NCBI RefSeq assembly: GCF_001663155.1
Contig: NZ_CP015963.1
Span: 868,001 to 932,000, forward strand
From: Altererythrobacter ishigakiensis
GTDB taxonomy: Bacteria; Pseudomonadota; Alphaproteobacteria; Sphingomonadales; Sphingomonadaceae
DNA length: 64,000 bases
Reading direction: 5' to 3'
The translations under genes and the position numbers were made by a program. This document shows positions 63,454 through 64,000 of this stretch, in pieces; the first letter of the stretch is position 1, and each line of letters begins with the position of its first letter. The notes under the pieces were generated by a model. It searched no databases, had not been told where the DNA came from, and was given only the letters and a program-made list of their open reading frames with translations.

Positions 63454-63722
63454 GCGCCTGACTGCTTCCACCGCCACTTAGTCTTGGCCATTCCTGACAT
63501 GTGAGAAGTTGCTACGCAAAACCCCGCAGTTCTGCGGGGTTTGGGCCGTGACCCGGTACCGCGGAGAACGGAATTTAGAGAGCATCCTGCCCTCACAGGC
63601 CGGCTTTCTCCGCAGGGCTGTTTGGTGGTACCAAATTGCGTACTCGGAGCGAAAAGCGCCTGACTGCTTCCACCGCCATCTATTGCCCGCCATCCCTTAT
63701 GGTGTGAGAAATGGTACCTGAT
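63454..63722. repeat. Imperfect direct repeats of about 70 bp at the right boundary
   Basis: A 23-bp identical block occurs at 63454-63476 and 63656-63678, followed in both by related sequence (GTGTGAGAA-type) to about 63525 and 63722. Between them are the terminator at 63517-63542 and inverted arms GCGGAGAA (63561-63568) and TTCTCCGC (63606-63613), flanked by GGTACC at 63555 and 63627. No coding content is convincing. Confidence 0.65.
63517..63542. terminator. Strong rho-independent terminator
   Basis: AAAACCCCGCAG and CTGCGGGGTTTT are perfect complements around a TT loop, with T residues after the stem. It ends transcription from the kdgK side, about 85 bp past its stop, and by symmetry can act in the other direction. 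Confidence 0.9.
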
Positions 63723-63745
63723 CATAGTATATTGGGGGCTGAAGA

Positions 63746-63759
63746 TTGACTGGAGTCAA
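63746..63759. promoter_or_regulatory. TTGACT-GG-AGTCAA palindrome before the right-edge gene
   Basis: Six-bp perfect arms include a consensus -35 hexamer, 62 bp before the ATG at 63821. It may be a promoter with an overlapping operator. Confidence 0.4.
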
Positions 63760-63820
63760 CGACATGTCATCCTTTTGCTGCTCGACTGAGTAGTCTTCAT
63801 TGTACCGCAGGGGGAGAGAG

Positions 63821-64000
63821 ATGGATGAGTTGACCGGACCGCATCGCCCAACGAATGTCTTGGGGCTGCAGCTTGACAAGGAAAGCAGTAGCGCCGCTCC
63901 GGTCTGGTTCGACGAATTCAGTTCCGGACTGGACCGGCGAACGCATTTCGCGGTTACGGGCAATCTCAGAGACTTGTTCCCTTTTGCTGCTCAAGACCGG
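63821..64000 (+). CDS. Unidentified ORF, truncated by the window end
   Basis: ATG 63821 follows a strong GGGGGAGAGAG and opens 60 codons that run off the window. The visible segment includes VWFDEFSSGLDRRTHFAVTG and NLRDLFPFAAQDR. The phrase THFAVTGNLRDLFPF resembles the N-terminal region of some AAA-type ATPases but this is a weak recollection from few residues. The gene lies after the terminator and repeats, so it is probably unrelated to the polysaccharide region. Confidence 0.5.
   Translation, partial: MDELTGPHRPTNVLGLQLDKESSSAAPVWFDEFSSGLDRRTHFAVTGNLRDLFPFAAQDR

Noticed and set aside
63429..63725. Minus-strand 98-codon ORF covering the right-edge repeats
   Set aside because: Its composition follows from the direct repeats and the terminator; no motif or ribosome site supports translation.
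1..64000. CRISPR arrays, tRNA, rRNA or transposase genes
   Set aside because: No regularly spaced short repeats, cloverleaf-like sequences, rRNA segments or transposase-like proteins were seen in any part of the window.

Overview
The window most resembles a marine alphaproteobacterium of the Sphingomonadales (Erythrobacteraceae-like). Supporting signs are two very long TonB-dependent receptors of the type typical of sphingomonads and Caulobacter, with no SusD-like partner, a cydB/DUF2474 pair at the left edge, and twin-arginine and lipoprotein exports. The placement is inferred from gene style; there is no rRNA or tRNA here to confirm it.

Almost the whole window (about 1.1 to 63.4 kb) is one polysaccharide utilisation region. 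Its gene set fits ulvan, the green-algal polymer of rhamnose-3-sulfate, glucuronate, iduronate and xylose. The left part (1.1-16.2 kb) holds an alginate-lyase-family protein, a Gfo/Idh/MocA oxidoreductase, a BNR_4 propeller lipoprotein, a sulfatase, a xylose arm (mutarotase, XylA, XylB, sugar/H+ symporter), a Tat-exported GH3 enzyme and a beta-helix lipoprotein. The middle part (16.3-31.2 kb) holds TonB receptor 1, KduD, a FAH-family hydratase, a second beta-helix protein, a DeoR regulator and the rhamnose arm (FMN alpha-hydroxyacid dehydrogenase, FGGY kinase, aldolase/dehydrogenase fusion, RhaI, GH105).

From 31.4 to 44.7 kb comes a depolymerisation operon: TonB receptor 2, BNR_4 propeller, GH106 rhamnosidase, DUF5060 protein and a second propeller, followed by RhaM and KduI. 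From 44.7 to 51.7 kb lie a sulfatase, a DUF4861 protein, an NCS1 permease and a TRAP transporter. From 51.9 to 63.4 kb are a LacI regulator, a DUF6250 protein, a third sulfatase, GH105, a fourth propeller, an aerobic formylglycine-generating enzyme, a DUF1501/DUF1800 pair, a DhuI-like isomerase and a KdgK-like kinase. A strong terminator, an imperfect direct repeat and an unrelated truncated ORF mark the right boundary.

Proposed flow: propeller lyases cut the sulfated chain, TonB receptors import oligomers, sulfatases matured by the FGE remove sulfate, GH105 releases unsaturated uronate, and GH106 and GH3 release rhamnose and xylose. Uronate then goes through KduI or DhuI, KduD and KdgK to KDPG. 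Rhamnose goes through RhaM, RhaI, kinase and aldolase/dehydrogenase to DHAP and lactate, then pyruvate. Xylose goes through XylA and XylB. No KDPG aldolase is seen, so it must lie elsewhere.

Two regulatory signatures run through the region. A LacI-type operator (TGACACCGGT core) lies before the lacI/TRAP genes, the dhuI-like gene and the hydratase/beta-helix pair. AT-rich TGATC/TGATT repeats at about 10-11 bp spacing lie beside the promoters of both TonB receptors, the rhamnose genes, kduI and the NCS1 permease. The second is a good candidate for the DeoR protein. Substrate and regulator assignments are inferences from family and context.
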